Assembly: GCA_025526915.1 (NCBI GenBank)
Contig: JAHLKH010000048.1
Coordinates: 62,001-126,000, forward strand
Origin: Entophlyctis helioformis
Taxonomy: Eukaryota; Chytridiomycota; Chytridiomycetes; Chytridiales; Chytriomycetaceae
Direction: 5' to 3'
Length of the DNA stretch: 64,000 bases
A program made the translations under genes and the position numbers. A model generated the notes under the pieces. It ran no database searches and was not told the DNA's origin. It saw nothing but the letters and a program-made list of their open reading frames with translations. Positions 33,201 through 46,000 of this stretch are shown one piece after another. Each line of letters starts with the position of its first letter. Position 1 is the first letter of the stretch.

Positions 33201-35815
33201 GGTTCGCGCTGGGGGCCGTCTATCCGAGGTTGACTTTACCCGCCGCAACCGCAACAGCGCCATGCTTCGTGACCAGTTTGGCTCGCAGCTGTCCAAGGAG
33301 ACCGGAAACATGAATGCCGCACTGAGTGGGCAGCTCAAGGACGCCGTGATGGAACGCGAGAAGCTTAAGCTTAAGCTTGAACAGGAGCGCGACCGTGTTG
33401 CCGAGCTCGAGAGCCAGCTGCGGAACCGCCGCCCATCTGCCGCTGCGGGACGTCTTCGCGGCCGCGGTGGAAACGGTTCGTCGACCGCCGGCCCACAGTC
33501 CGAGTCTGACACTGAGCCAGAAGCAGACGATGGCGGAAGCCGCTACAGTCGTCGCCGTGCTGGTGGCGCAGCGAGTGCACGCGGAGTGACCTCGCCCAGA
33601 TCTGCGGCTGTCAACGATGCAGAGCTGCGTGAGTTGACGCGCAAGGTCCAGGAGCAAGAGGCCCTGATCAAGTCGCTCGAGGGTCGCGCCAACCGCTTGA
33701 CCGATGGTGACGAAAAGTTGCTGCGCGATGTCAATAACGAGCTCGAGGCATGGGTTGGCTTATCGTCGCCACGCTCTGTCACGCCGTCTCGTCCAACGAC
33801 ACCGCCAAGCGGCAAGCCAGGCATTGCTCCAGTGCTGCCTAGTGTATCCATGTTCGCCACGCGCATTCGCGACGCCCTTGAAGACAATCGCAAGGTGACG
33901 CAGAAGCTCAAGGACCTGCAGACGCAAAAGGATGTTTTGGACCGCAACCTGCAAGGCGCACAGGACATGCTCCGCACCCGCAACGCAGAGTTTGAAAACA
34001 AGCTGTCCGACATGCGCCGCGACTACGCCAAGCTTCAAGACGAGCTCTCCGAGACCAAGACGCGACTCCGCGAGGCCGAGCGCACAGGTGTGCAGACACA
34101 AGATCTCGAGAGCAAGATGCAGGACCAAGAGCGCAAGCTCCGAGCACTCGACACTGAAAAGAGCCGCGCAGAGGCCGACTTTCGTGCACGGCTGGCGACT
34201 GCAGAGCGCGATCTCAACGACGAGCGGCAGAGGCTCCAAGACAAGTTTGAACGCGAGCGTGAGCGGATCAAGGCCGATCATCTCCGCGAGCTCGAGGACA
34301 TGCAAAGAGATCTGCTGCGCGAGAGTGAAGAGGCGACTCGCAAGTTGCAGCGCGAGCTTGACAATGTCAAGGCGTCCGCCGATCAGCGACTGCAGGATGC
34401 CATCGAGGTCGAGATGAGCAGCGTCAAACGTCGCCACCAGGCCGAGATCGAGGACCTCAAGCGAGATGCGGAAGAGTCACGAGCCAAGATGCAGCGCAAC
34501 CAGACGGATGAGATTGAGGAGATCCGTCGGCGACTCGAGAGCTCTGAAGCCGCCTTGGTGGCATCCAAGCAGCAGTTCTTTGTGGAGCGCGAGCGGCTGC
34601 AAGAGACAATCGACGAGGTTCAAGAAGAGGTGCGCACCATGCGTGCTGTGGCGACCGAACGAGGCAACGAGTGGATTGCCAAGAAGCGCGAGTACGAAGA
34701 GAAGATGGACAAACTGCTGGATGAGAACGAGAAAGCGCAAGGCACGATTGACAAGACGCAGCGAGAGCTCGATTCCAAGTCGCGCGAGCTGGCCGACACC
34801 ACTGAGCGGTACAAGTCGGAGCTGGAGACGCTACGCAGCGACTACGACGCACGCATTGCGGAAATGCAGGGCAAACTGGACGAGTACCAGTCGCTGCAAA
34901 GTGACCTCGAGACGCTCGAGAAGGACTATGTCGAGCAGCTCAAGCAAAAGGATGCAGAGGTGGCCGAGATGCGCAAAGACCTCGACGCGGAGCGCAGCCG
35001 TGCATCGAATGCAGTGTCTTCGTCGCAAGAGGCGCAGGCAGAGGCGTCTGATCAGCTGCATCGTATTGAGCGGCTGCTGCGCGAGGCAGAGCGCGACATT
35101 GATCGGTACCGCCGACTTGCAGACGAAAAGGACAACGAGGTGCTCACGCTCAAGAAGACGCTCCGCCAAAAGGACAAGGAGCTGCTCGAGAATGTCTCCA
35201 ACGCAGCAGCAGGCGGCGGCGGCGGCGACAACTCGTCGATGCGGCGCTTGCTTGACCAGAAGGATCGCGAGATTGAGGCTGCTCGTGCAGAGACGCGTGC
35301 AGCAGTGGCTGACATTGCCGCCCTCAAGCGAAAGGTGGAGCTCAAGGACCGCGAGATCGAGGACGCCAAGTCCGAGATGCGCCGCCGTGCCAAGGCTAGC
35401 GGAGACAAGGATGGTGCGATTGAAGAGGTGGACCGGTTGCAGATCATGCTCATGGAGCTCAAGACGTCGCGGGTCCAGCTCCTTGAGGATCTGGACAACG
35501 CGCAGCACACGGAGCAGGTGCTCAAGGCAGAAGTGACGACCCTCAAGGGCGAGGTTGCGGCACTGAAAGAGGTTGGTTGGATGGCAGACCAGAGGCGTGA
35601 GCGGCATTGCTTGTTGGAGCTGAATGTGCTAACTCGGGATTGTGCCCTTCTTGTCCGCGTCTGTCTGTCCGCCGTCTGCCTCCACTTTGGATGACAACCT
35701 GCCGCGACATGAGCAAAGGGTTCCAAAGCCAAGTAGCACAGAGGCCGCCAATCCGCCGTCCTTGAAAGCTGCCAAATCCACGTTCAAGTCGTCGATTCTA
35801 GCATGGCCTAGATAG
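30269..35815 (+). CDS. Uds1-type coiled-coil protein (up-regulated during septation family)
   Basis: Large cytoskeletal-type coiled-coil protein. The main exons are 30928-31749 and 31840-35571. The first ~270 residues are disordered (Pro/Ala/Ser rich) with two similar acidic motifs (LADFDLDGEQ, DADDWLVGDPDG). Around the middle lies a domain (PIDKLDEKRRQIITMASQV, LQNKLSLESRIREAAESL) that matches the pattern of fungal Uds1 domains, followed by ~800 residues of nearly continuous coiled coil rich in Glu/Lys/Arg/Leu heptads. The exon starting at 30269 (MSSSGGSGRDRGERERDRDR) encodes an Arg-Asp/Arg-Glu repeat of ~60 residues; I assign it here because it shares the divergent promoter, but the phase of its junction to 30928 is not resolved. 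The terminal exon is also open: either GSKAK ending at 35735 or a longer end at 35815. Confidence 0.7.
30310..30430 (+). repeat. RD/RE dipeptide-encoding repeat
   Basis: Repeats of gaccgc/gagcgc hexamers encode alternating Arg-Asp and Arg-Glu. This kind of tract is found in splicing-related or nuclear low-complexity proteins. Confidence 0.75.
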
Positions 35816-36080
35816 CTGCTGATTGTGTTTTCTCGGTGGCTCATTTTTGAACACGCCCCCCCAATCCTCCTCGCGCCCGTCGACGCGCGCCTTTTGTCCT
35901 CCCAGACCCGTTCCCACTGTATCACCCCCCACACACGCCATATCCCCCTTTCCCAGCCATGTTATCCAATCCCACTCCCCGCCGTTTGTGGCTGGTCGGT
36001 TTCCCACTGCTACTTTTCAAAGCCAACCATCATGAAGCATACAATACATCTGCACGTGTCGAAAAGGGAATGCGGGCATG
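35816..36080. other. Convergent 3' intergenic region
   Basis: It lies between the Uds1-type gene and the RPB8 stop. It is rich in C on the plus strand (cccccc tracts at 35857-35955). No gene is seen. Confidence 0.4.
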
Positions 36081-37121
36081 TTATTTCCGCATGAGCAAAT
36101 AGAGGTATTGTCCGACAGTCAGGGCTTGCAACTGGCGGTAGTCGCCCACGAGACACATGAGCAAGCCTCCAAACGATGTGTACACAGACCTGCGATGTGC
36201 AAGATTGTCAGCGGCTCAGGGCACAGCGGCAGCCAGCCACAGACGCGTCCGATCACTTACACCTTGGAGCCGCCGGTGTCGTCGTACTTGTACACCTTTC
36301 CATACATGACATATTCGTAGTCGTCGGCGAGCGTCTTTTGGTTGCTGTAGTCTCTCCAAGGCTCCTTCTTGGACGCGTCGACGGGTGCGCCGTCCAACGC
36401 AAGTGACGTGGCCAGCGCCAGTGTGAACTTTTCGGCTGCCCGCAGCGGGTAGATCTCCGTGTTGACGTCGAGCGTCACCTCCATGTCGACATTCTCACTG
36501 GTTGCGATGATGCGCGAGACTGGCATTGCAAGTCCAGCAGAGATATCCAGGAGCGAGCCAAGCCAGACCATGAACGGGTGTCAGCGGGAGAGCGAGCCAT
36601 GCAGCGACAAGACTCGCAGCACCCTGCTGTGCGAGCGGTGCTGCCACAGACCAAGCGAACATGAGCAGCAACGCCCACACCTCTGTCGAACTTTTTGCCG
36701 TGAGGGTCGACGTCCGTGATCTCGAAAATGTCTTGGAAGAGCTGGTTCTGTTGCGAGTGTGCGGGTTGCAAACGGACAGGCAGGAAGGCAGACAGGCAGG
36801 AAGGCAGACAGGCGCAGACACATTCGCAGGCACGCAGAGAAGGAGACGTGCGTCGAGTGTCGAGTGTCGAGGGCAGCCACCAGCCAGAGTCCGAATGCCA
36901 GAGAAGGGCGGCCAGCGGCGGTGGTTGGGCCAGGATGTTGGCGTTGAGCAGACGACGGCGGCCACGGCATTCACGCACGGCAGAGCACGAGTGTCAGTGG
37001 CGAGCCTGCATGTGTGCTTGGCGGGAGGGCAGACCGCCGCGGCAGCTGCGCATCTGCGAAGCGGCATGAACGGCCCTGCCATGCCGTCGGTGCCGTGGCG
37101 AGCAGGACGGACCTTTGCCAT
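36081..37121 (-). CDS. RPB8: RNA polymerase I/II/III shared subunit RPB8 (RPABC3)
   Basis: OB-fold subunit common to the three nuclear RNA polymerases. Four exons (37121-37113, 36747-36681, 36519-36261, 36189-36081) give 147 residues, the normal length. Signatures: LFQDIFEITDVDPHGKKFDR, VSRIIATSENVDMEV, LDVNTEIYPL, EYVMYGKVYKYDD and the C-terminal YTSFGGLLMCLVGDYRQL ... YLYLLMRK. The first exon is just 9 nt (Met-Ala-Lys) and is followed by a 365-nt intron with purine tracts on the plus strand (ggcaggaaggcagacagg). That first exon is the least certain part. Divergent from BCD1 across 240 bp with a CACGTG doublet. Confidence 0.95.
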
Positions 37122-37188
37122 TTTCGACGACGGGGCAAGCCGCGCATTTGTCGACCGTTGAGAGTGTGCCGCTGATTGGCGCGCCATC

Positions 37189-37211
37189 AGTCACGTGACA
37201 TGCCACGTGAC
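37189..37211. promoter_or_regulatory. CACGTG-N6-CACGTG doublet, divergent promoter 3
   Basis: CACGTG cores at 37192-37197 and 37204-37209 with a 6-bp spacer (acatgc), 12 bp start to start. They lie between RPB8 (minus, ATG at 37121) and BCD1 (plus, ATG at 37362). Confidence 0.7.
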
Positions 37212-37361
37212 ACAAGTTCCATCCAACAATTTCAGCGTCGATTTACTGCATCGATCGACCCAACATCAGAGTCGCATACTGGTGGGTGGCATGCCTGCAA
37301 ACATGCGCTGCCTGCTGGTGGTGCATACTGGCTGCTGATTCTTGTGGCATGGCGTGATAGG

Positions 37362-38706
37362 ATGGCCAAAGTTGCAATGCAATGCGTTTGCCAAGTCTGC
37401 AGCCAGACAGAGTCCAAGGTCGGGCCAGCGTGCGGCTGCGAGTGCCGGGGCATGCCTGCGTGAACGGATGTGTTGATCGGCGTGCGTGGCGTGCGTGGCT
37501 GACGCCAGCTACGGACGGATGGACAGTACAAGTGCCCTAGGTGCTCGCTGCGGACATGCTCGCTGGCATGCGCCAAGAAGCACAAAGTCGATGCCGGCTG
37601 CACAGGCATCCGTGACAAGACTGCGTTTGTGCCCAAAGAGCAGTACGGCATGTCCAACCTTATGAGCGGTGGGTTTGAGAGGCCCGTCTGCCGTCTCGCC
37701 TCTGGCCGGCTGCCATGTGCCGCATGGCTGATCTTTCCATTGTCGATCGCACGCCGGCCATCCACAGACTACTGCTTCCTTGAAGACGCCTATCGGATCG
37801 CTGACAATGCCGCTCGAGACAACAGCGACGAGCCAGCATCTGCAGCAGCATCTGTATCGGCAGGCGTTGGCTCTCGCGTGCGTCTGTCTGTCAAGCAGTC
37901 GTTGCTGCAGCGAGAGTGCAGGCATCGCCGGATCAATCTGAGGTTCATGCCTGCGGGCATGAAGCGGCACGAGTCTAACCAAAGCATCTATTCAAAGGCG
38001 TGAGTGGGGCGGCGGTCATGGTGTGGTTGCTTGCCGCGTGCCGCCAGCGTGCTGATATGTATCGCGCGGCTTGAAGTGATCGGCGCATCTACTGGACAGT
38101 CGAGTGGATCTTTGCCATGCCGCCGTCGCCGAGATCGGATTTGGGAGTGCCCGTGTCTTTGTTACAATCGCTATCGGATGGATTCAGCGTGCTGGACACG
38201 CGGTATGTCTGTCGTCGCCTGCCTGCCATTAGTGGATGCCGTGCAGTATTGCTGATCATGCATCGAATGGCAGCGTGGACGAATCCACAACGGTTGTTGA
38301 TGCACTGCGCACGCTTCTCAAAGATCGCCCAGGAAACAGCGCTTTGCGGCACCAACTATCAGCGTTTTGTGCGGTGGATCCGTCCGAGCTCAGCGTGCGA
38401 TTGCGTCTTGAAGGCGTTTCTGTAAGTAAGCCATGCGTGCTGCAGCCTATGCCAATGCTGATCGGCCTGCTTTAGGCAATCGATCAATCGCAGCAGCAAT
38501 CGCAGCATCCGCCGCAGCAACAGGATCTGCTTGGCGCAGTTGATACAGCACAACCACTGAGAGACGTTCTTCGAGATGCGACCGTTTTTGAGTTTCCCAG
38601 ACTGGTCGTTTCCCTGCCTTGCAGCGATCCCTTGGCGGCTGAAACTCCGTTGTCTGGCGTCCCCCTGCCGTCTGTGGCGTTGCCCACAACATCCGTTGAA
38701 ACATAA
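37362..38706 (+). CDS. BCD1: Box C/D snoRNP assembly factor BCD1 (ZNHIT6), HIT zinc finger
   Basis: Essential factor for box C/D snoRNA accumulation in the nucleus. Six exons (37362-37418, 37527-37668, 37768-37999, 38077-38202, 38274-38421, 38476-38706) give 311 residues. The HIT finger reads CVCQVCSQTESKYKCPRC, then TCSLACAKKHKVDAGC, so all eight ligands are there. It is followed by the BCD1-specific GIRDKTAFVPKEQYGMSNLM and DYCFLEDAYRIAD. Later blocks: RRINLRFMPAGMKRHESN, DRRIYWTVEWIFAMP and the C-terminal LRDVLRDATVFEFPRLVVSL, matching the end of ZNHIT6. The ATG at 37377 is a possible alternative. One intron ends with an AAG acceptor (38077). A Gln-rich stretch lies in the last exon. Confidence 0.93.
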
Positions 38707-38744
38707 AACGGGCTTTCCCCATTCAGGCAGCAACGAATCCAACC

Positions 38745-39602
38745 ATGTCTGAGCTGCGACTTGCCAAGCTTAAAGGTGTGCACTGCATGCATGGATCGAC
38801 GGCCCCTCAGGCTAGATGCCTTGCTACTCTTGTGTGCGTTCTCTGTTCTCCAACCACCTCACGGCGGCGGTACGACAGTCAGCGTATCGCTGGAACGTTG
38901 CCTGTGCACGACCAGAGTCTTGAAACACAGGCGGCCCCGTTGGTTGGACGGCAGGCCCAGCAGCGGCAAGCAGCGGCAAGCAGGACGCTTGAGGGCAGCA
39001 CTGGGCCAGCAGCTGTGCTTGCCCCCCGCAGCCTTGCAGTGGCCGCTGCTGCCCGTGCGTCCATGTGTCCGTGTGTTGTCAGACAGCCACACTCACTCTG
39101 CCTGCAAGCACGCCACAAGCACTGACTGACGCTCCTGCTGTGTGTGCACCAACGCACGGCTTCGATCGGCCACAGCCTACGTGGAGCGTCTGCGCTTCTC
39201 CGAGGGCCTGCCCAGGATCAGCGTATCCCAGTCATCCATGTCGTAAGTCTTGCTTGTCCGCACGGCACGGCACTGCACGGCAGGGCCATGGCCAGCTCAC
39301 CACAGCACGACTCCAACTGGCGTGAATGCGAACACGCTGCGCACTTGGGACATCATGGACGGATGGCCTGATCCAACGGACGGACGGACGGACGGGATGG
39401 ATGTGACTGGATCGTCTCGACTGACTGGATCGACTGGACTGGCGGACTCGGCCGTCCATGGCACGCCTGCATCAGTCTCGTCAAGTTTGTTGTCAGCACG
39501 CCAGATCCGCTCACGCCGCAAACGGTCCACTCGCGGGCACCCAACACGGACAACCCGTTCTTGCAGAGCCCTAACCGCGGCTCCTCGTGCACGCTGCTGT
39601 AA
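38745..39602 (+). CDS. Heterotrimeric G-protein gamma subunit (Ste18-like)
   Basis: Membrane-anchored partner of G-beta in receptor signalling. Three exons (38745-38775, 39176-39242, 39476-39602) give 74 residues. The GGL-type helix reads SELRLAKLKAYVERLRF, followed by GLPRISVSQSSMSLVKFV, the conserved STPDPLTPQ, NPFLQ and the C-terminal CaaX box CTLL (prenylation; Leu at X predicts geranylgeranylation). The phases fit exactly (1, 2). Intron 1 is 400 nt, unusual for such a small gene, and intron 2 is 233 nt. It starts 38 bp after the BCD1 stop. The family match is to fungal gamma subunits. Confidence 0.87.
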
Positions 39603-39768
39603 CCATCCCCTCGCCCCGGCTGCCTGGCCCCAGTCCCTTATAGCCCCAATACAATCCCACCGGCATCACACACGCCGCCCAATGTGCACAAATGTCGTGC
39701 CCTTGGCAACGTTGCCGCCTCCTCGCCAATCTCAGACCCGCCTGCAGATCACGCTTCGTCCGCCCCGC

Positions 39769-40050
39769 ATGGTCCCGAGCCAGCCAGAACAGCCGCTCGA
39801 CTGGGAGGCCGACGTCTTCCGTGCGCTGCACGGCACGCTCATCCGCATCCTCACCGACCCGGCGTCGGTGACACCCACCTCGCTCAGCCAGCTGCAGACC
39901 GCCCTCAACAAGCACCAGCACTCCTTCCGCAGGCTGCTGCACGAGCCTCCCCGCGACGAGCGGCTCAAGCAGAATCTCGACAGTGGTGAGTGCTGTCCCG
40001 CCTGCGCTGGTGCGGCTGTCCAACTCTGCTCTGTCTGCGTTTCTGCTGCC

Positions 40051-40086
<36 letters not shown>

Positions 40087-43000
40087 CGCCTGCGTGTCTG
40101 CGTGTCTGCTTGCCTGCCCGCCTGTCTGCCTGCCTGTCTGTACACCGCTGCCCGTTCATCCAAGCTGACTGGTCGCTGACTGCGAAACCCTGCGTGCTCG
40201 CTCACACAGGCAACGTCACGATTCGCGGCAAGGTCCACCAGGCCAACAAGGCCTTTTGCCAAGCCGTGGGGCAGGTCGCCGACGTGCTTGACATCCACGA
40301 AGCGCGCGCTGCCGCCCTCTACAACACCGCCCTCGCCCAGCGCGCTCTCTTCGGCGATGTGTCCGACGTCGAAGCGAGCGTGCTCATCTACTATGCTGAG
40401 CGCGAGTACCTCTTGAACTGCGTCGAGGCCATGCTCGTCCAATACCACTTGTACGTCGTGAACAACGAGGCCCTCAACATCGTCTCCAAGTTCACTGCCT
40501 CTTTCATGGACGCAGTTCCCCAGAGCGGATCCGCACCCGCAGATGCGCTTCCAATGCGTTTGATCGCTCTCTTGTCCGAAACAGAGGCGCAGATCCTCAA
40601 GGCCGCCGAGTCGGTCGCCGCGGCTCGCAAAGCACCAGAAGCGTCGCAAGCCAGCGGCCTTGCAGGCTTGAACCAGCAGCAACCGCAGCAACAGTCAAAC
40701 GCGTCTGCTGCCCACCAGCGGGCCTTGGAAAGCCGTCTCAGGCACATGCTTCGGGAGCAGCACTTTATTGCAGCGTTGCTTATCCAGTGCGCTCACAAGC
40801 ATGGCCTGACGGCCACGGAGCTGTCGCGACTGATTCAACGTCTTCGGTCAATGGACGGCAGCGAGAGAACCTTCCACTATCTCCAGTGTGCTGTTCTGGC
40901 ACAGCTGGACAGTAGCAGCCCCGCCCACCAAAGCCCAAGCTCGCGATTCGTTCTCGACGATACGGCGTACCGCAATCTTCACGAAAGCATCCTTTCGGGC
41001 CCGTGGACGATCGAAGCAACAAAGGGCGCTACTTGGCTCGCCTGGCTCGCCTTTCTCGATGCCTATAGTCGGTCGGCTGCTCTGACGGACGTGAACGTGC
41101 GCGCGTACATTGCTCAGGAAATCGATGGCTCGCGTCGCACCTGGTTTGACAAGTTTGGCAAAGACCCCTCCTCGTTCAACCTGCTCCGCGAGTGTCTCCA
41201 GCCTGGCCGCTCTACGGCCGCAGCGGCTGCTTTGGACGCCGCCGGCACTCAATCTGCAAGCGGTCCAGGTGCTGGACAGCAACTGGCTGTCGCCACTCCT
41301 AGCAGCACCAGGCTCCATGATAGCGACGGCATTGCCCGCGATATCCGCAAAGATGTGACGTCGCTTGCTGTTCAGGTCGTTGAAAGTCTTGTTCGCAGCG
41401 TTGTTCTGCGCATGAAACGCAATCTCCGCCAGATGATGACCGCCGACCAGGATACCGCCGCATCGCAGGAGCAGCAGGAGCAGCAGCAGCCCCATCTTGC
41501 AGGCGGCAGCCAAGCGCCGCATAACACCCAGCTCACCTCTTGGGAGTCGCTTTTGCTGCTTCTGAAAGAGTCGTACCACGATCGTCCAGACTCGGCCGCC
41601 GACTGGCTGACACAGAACGACCTGTTTGGCATCTTGAAAATGGCCTCGGAGGCTTGGACACCGCGCTTCATCATTGCCTTTCTCGACCTTCTTGCGGCCA
41701 TTGCGTCTGGCCCAGTGTCTGCCCTCCAGACGCACAACATCCTCAACAGCGACCACGCGGCAGAGTTTGGCCCGATCCTGTGGAGCACATTTTTCAGGAC
41801 CTTGACCAGCTACATCGGCCGGCTCAACCAGCCAGTTCAGGCCGCCGAACTTCAGCCGGCCGAGATGCGGCTGATTGCCGCCTTCCTGCGTCTTCTTGCG
41901 CGCGTCGTCCGCTCTTCCTTCACTGCACGCCGCGTCCTCTGCGAAAACCAGCACTTCCGCGCTCTGCAGACGCTCTTCCAGCTGCTTGTGTGCCGCATTC
42001 AAGTGGACATGAAGGCCGAGCTGCTGCTCGCCATTGCTGCGTTCTGCCACCCATCCAAAGAAGGCGCAGAGATTGTGCAGCAGGTCTGGATGCTTCTCGA
42101 GCAGTCGCAAATCGTCCCGACGACGAGTGCCCACGATCCTGTCTTGGCTCTTGCTGGGCCTGCTGCTGGTCGCCGCGTCGCAAAACCAGGGGAGATGGCC
42201 CCGTCGAACAACAACGATGGCATCGCCTACGATCTGCACGAAATCGAAACGAGCATGCAGACTTACCCGGAGACGCGCGCCTTCCTGGCTTTGCTCGAGG
42301 CACTCTTGTCCAATCCGCAGAGCACAATGCTGACCTCGGTCTATGAAAACCTCGGCGCGCCTGAGCGTCTTGGTGGTGTCCGGCCGTACATTCGCTTTGT
42401 CATGGACGACGTTCTGTTGCGCACTGCAGACAGGCCCTTTGCCAATCCTGACGAGCGCTGGAAAGTGACTGGCTCCTGCCTGAAGATCCTTGAACTCGCT
42501 GTCCAGCTCTTTGACATGTCGGAACTGCAGCTGTCGCGCGACTCGGATCTAGCTGCGGGGCCAGGCAAGGTGCAGTCAAGCATGCCGATTTCTGGATCAG
42601 CAGCATCGGCGGCCTCGACTCGCATGGGCTCTGTTCAGGCTGCTGGCCCTCAAGCATCGATAGCGCTTGTTCCCGCTCGCGCACCCGCCCGCGCCTTGGC
42701 CCTTCATCCCGGATTTGAGGTCCTCTCGCGCGTGTTGGAAGGCTCGCGTTTCTCGGTCGGGCTCTTCCACATTTTGAGTTTGTGCATTGCCCATCTGGAT
42801 GCCATGGACGACGCAAGCACGGCATCGCTGCTCAACTGGTGCATTGCGTCGGCGCTGCGCATTTTTCATGGCATCCTGTCCAACCAGCGCGCATTCCTCG
42901 AGCTTCTTGCCCCTGCCCTGGTCGACTTGCGCGATAATGCCCTCCTTGGCCTCCCCATCTCCATGGTCGGCCTCGATCAGCTGCTCGCCTACAACAAGCG

Positions 43001-46000
43001 CACCATTGTCGAGATTGCGCTCCTGGTCAGCAATCCTGATGCAAGCATCTGCCGCGCGTCCATTGACATCCTGGCTATCCTGTCAACGTCTTCCGTGTTT
43101 ACGGCTGTCGATGGGGCTCCTGGAAGTGCCCATGGCAGACCCAACCGTCTTGTAAGTATCCTGGAGGCATCCGAGGAAAGCAATGTGATCCTTCAAGGGT
43201 ACGTCGATCTCCTGGACATTGAGGTCGACGAGGAAGAGGACCTTGCGGACGGCGATATGGTGGAGCTACCGGACAGCAGCCTGGAAATGCCTGGAAATCG
43301 TCAAACGGCGCCAAGAAAGTCCATCCGCTGCGCTATTCTCGACATGCTGATCTCCAACCTGACACACCAGGCCACTCCGAACCTGGCGCATTTCTTGCTG
43401 GGCTTTGACTGCCACCAGGACATTGCAACCACCGAGCTGAGAGATCCTGCTGCGCCAGATGCTCGTAGAAACTGTCTGCATGCCATCCTGTCTCTTCTCT
43501 CGCGCGATGTTCCTCGCATCTCACACTCACAAGGAGATCAGCAGCACCACGACGGCTATCAGATGGACGACGACCTCGATTCACCAGCCGACTCTGACGC
43601 GCTCGATAGGGATTCACGTCCTCTGTCAGTGACGCATCCGCTGCTCAGCGAAAAGTGCTTCCGTCTCATCTTCCTTCTCTGCTCGGATCGCACGACCGGC
43701 ACGCCAACCATGCGCTACCTGCGCACTCGTGAAGACTTTTTCCTCCGCCAGATCGTTGCGCTGAACCCTGCTGCTGCTCGTTCGTCTGGAGACCGCCTAC
43801 CCAGCCCGCCCGTTCTTGTTGCGAGGCTGCACCAGCAGGCGTGGCTCATGAGGACCATCACGCTCGAGCTACACATGACTGCGATTTCAGGCCAGCGCAC
43901 TCACAATCTCCGCCTCATGAATCACCTGATGGGCCTTAACGACGGCATGGATGGGGCCACGCATTCGCGCAGCACGGGTGGCCAGCAGTTTGGAATGGAG
44001 ATGGGACTGGACATGGCGGCATACAACCAGCATGTCGAGTACGAGCAATCCTTAGCCAAGGCGATGGACCTTCTCAAGATGATGGACTTTTCCGAGCCGG
44101 CCCGTCAAGACCAGGGCTCCAGCCAGCTGATGCAAGCATTTGCATTGCACGAGTTTGTGCGTGTGGATGAGCGCGGAGTGGACCAGTACGACGTGCGTGC
44201 CATCTACCTGGGCCTGATTGCACAGGTGCATCACGCGGAGCGGCAGATGGGCCGTGGCCGTGGCGGTGGATCATCAAACGGACTTGCAGGCATGGGCGGT
44301 AGCAGTGGCGCTGTCATGGACCGCGACATGGTCAACAGACTCACGGAGACGCTCTTTTCGCTCAACGAGGTGCACCGTCTTGCGTCTGCGCGCTTTGAGA
44401 TTGCCATGGCATGGGGACAGCTGATTCGCACGGCGGTTATTGAGTGCTTCGACACCGCCCTTCACGAGCTACGCCAGCTGCGGTTGTTTGAGCTTCTGGA
44501 CAGCCTCTTACAGAAGCTTTCCAAGGGAGATGCATCCATGCCAATCGGAAAGGCCTTGTCGGAAGTGGTCACGGGCCTAATGGCGCGCATCCAGCAGGAC
44601 AGTCGCACACAGACCATTTTTGAGCAGACGGCCCTGTCGATCGATCGCAGCAAGCTGGACTCTTGGCAGCAGGCGATTCTGCGTGGCTTGCTGGATGGCA
44701 TGCTTGTGCCTGGCACGTCCCTGGCCATGCGTGGCAACTACTACGCGGCACTCATCACGTACATCCAGTACATTTGCCCGCAGCGCAACCTCAAGGATGG
44801 CAGCAGCAGGACGGCAGCAGACGACGGAGCTCTGGGAGCCAGTGATGGCCGCAGCGATGCAATCAATCGCATCAACGGCCTGTTGGCATCCATGACCATC
44901 ATCCACACTTATGGAGATCGACTGATTGAGGTCATTTGCCGCGATGCTTCCGACGGCGAGCTTGTTTGGCAGACGGTCGCTTTTTCGACGCTTGCAAGTC
45001 TTTGCGGGCTCTGCAACCTTGAGTCGTCAGTGCGCGGCACAAGATCCAACCACATTATCGACTTTCTTGTTCGCCGCAACTTCCTCGGCCACTTTGTTCA
45101 GACACTGAAAACTGTTGATGATGTCAATCTGCGGTCGCTTCTGACATCCACGGGTAAGTGGCATGGTGTAAGGGCAGCTTGCTGGGATGCGTTGAATGCT
45201 GACGGTGTATTTATTGCTGTTGCGCAGACTCGTCAAACACCAAGTATGTTTACGACCTGAAGATGGCCCTGCTGCTCAAGATTGCCGAGACCAAGATGGG
45301 CGCCGATCGTCTGCTGAGCATTGGACTACTTGAGACGCTCACCGACTGCCAGTTTGTCAACGAACGGCCAGACTACGGTGGCTATGATGTTGGTACGTGG
45401 CTCTTGCCTGCAGGGATTGGAACACGTATGGTGTCAACTCACTCGCAACTCGATCCGTGATAATCTTATACATGGACGCGTTGGCGCGTGCAGCCACAGA
45501 GCAGGAGTGGTACCATGATATGATTGTGCCAGTCCTTGAGCTCATTGTGTCCATTCAGCGCCATCATCAAACTTCAAACACTGCTGTTCGTGCCAAGGTC
45601 TGTGCTCCTCTCGGGCGAGCTGTGCATCTGATGTGCATGCCACTGACCGATTTAAATGGCAGGTGTCGCACTTTATCGAGGGGCACCAGGAAGTGTTTGC
45701 GGCAATTCTGCGCGACCGAGTCCACAAGATCACGCTGTCATCGCTGACGCAGGTTCGACTTTGCACGTCAATTCTTGGGTGGATGCGTGGCGATCACGCT
45801 TTGCTGTCGAAGCGGGTACGTCGGTTGTTGCACTGGCGGCCGTAAGGTTATACGGTCATGCGCCTTGCCTGGCAATGCGATGGCTTACTTGTCTTGCGTT
45901 TTGCAGATCCCCGGCCCTGGCCAGAGCTCCTTTGACGACCTCATGCTTCAACTGTTCCAAAAGTATGTCCTGGCGCGAGAATGGCGCTCACAGACTGTTG

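Noticed and set aside
40848..42239. 463-codon minus-strand frame inside NUP205
   Set aside because: Antisense shadow of the large NUP205 exon with no recognisable domain.
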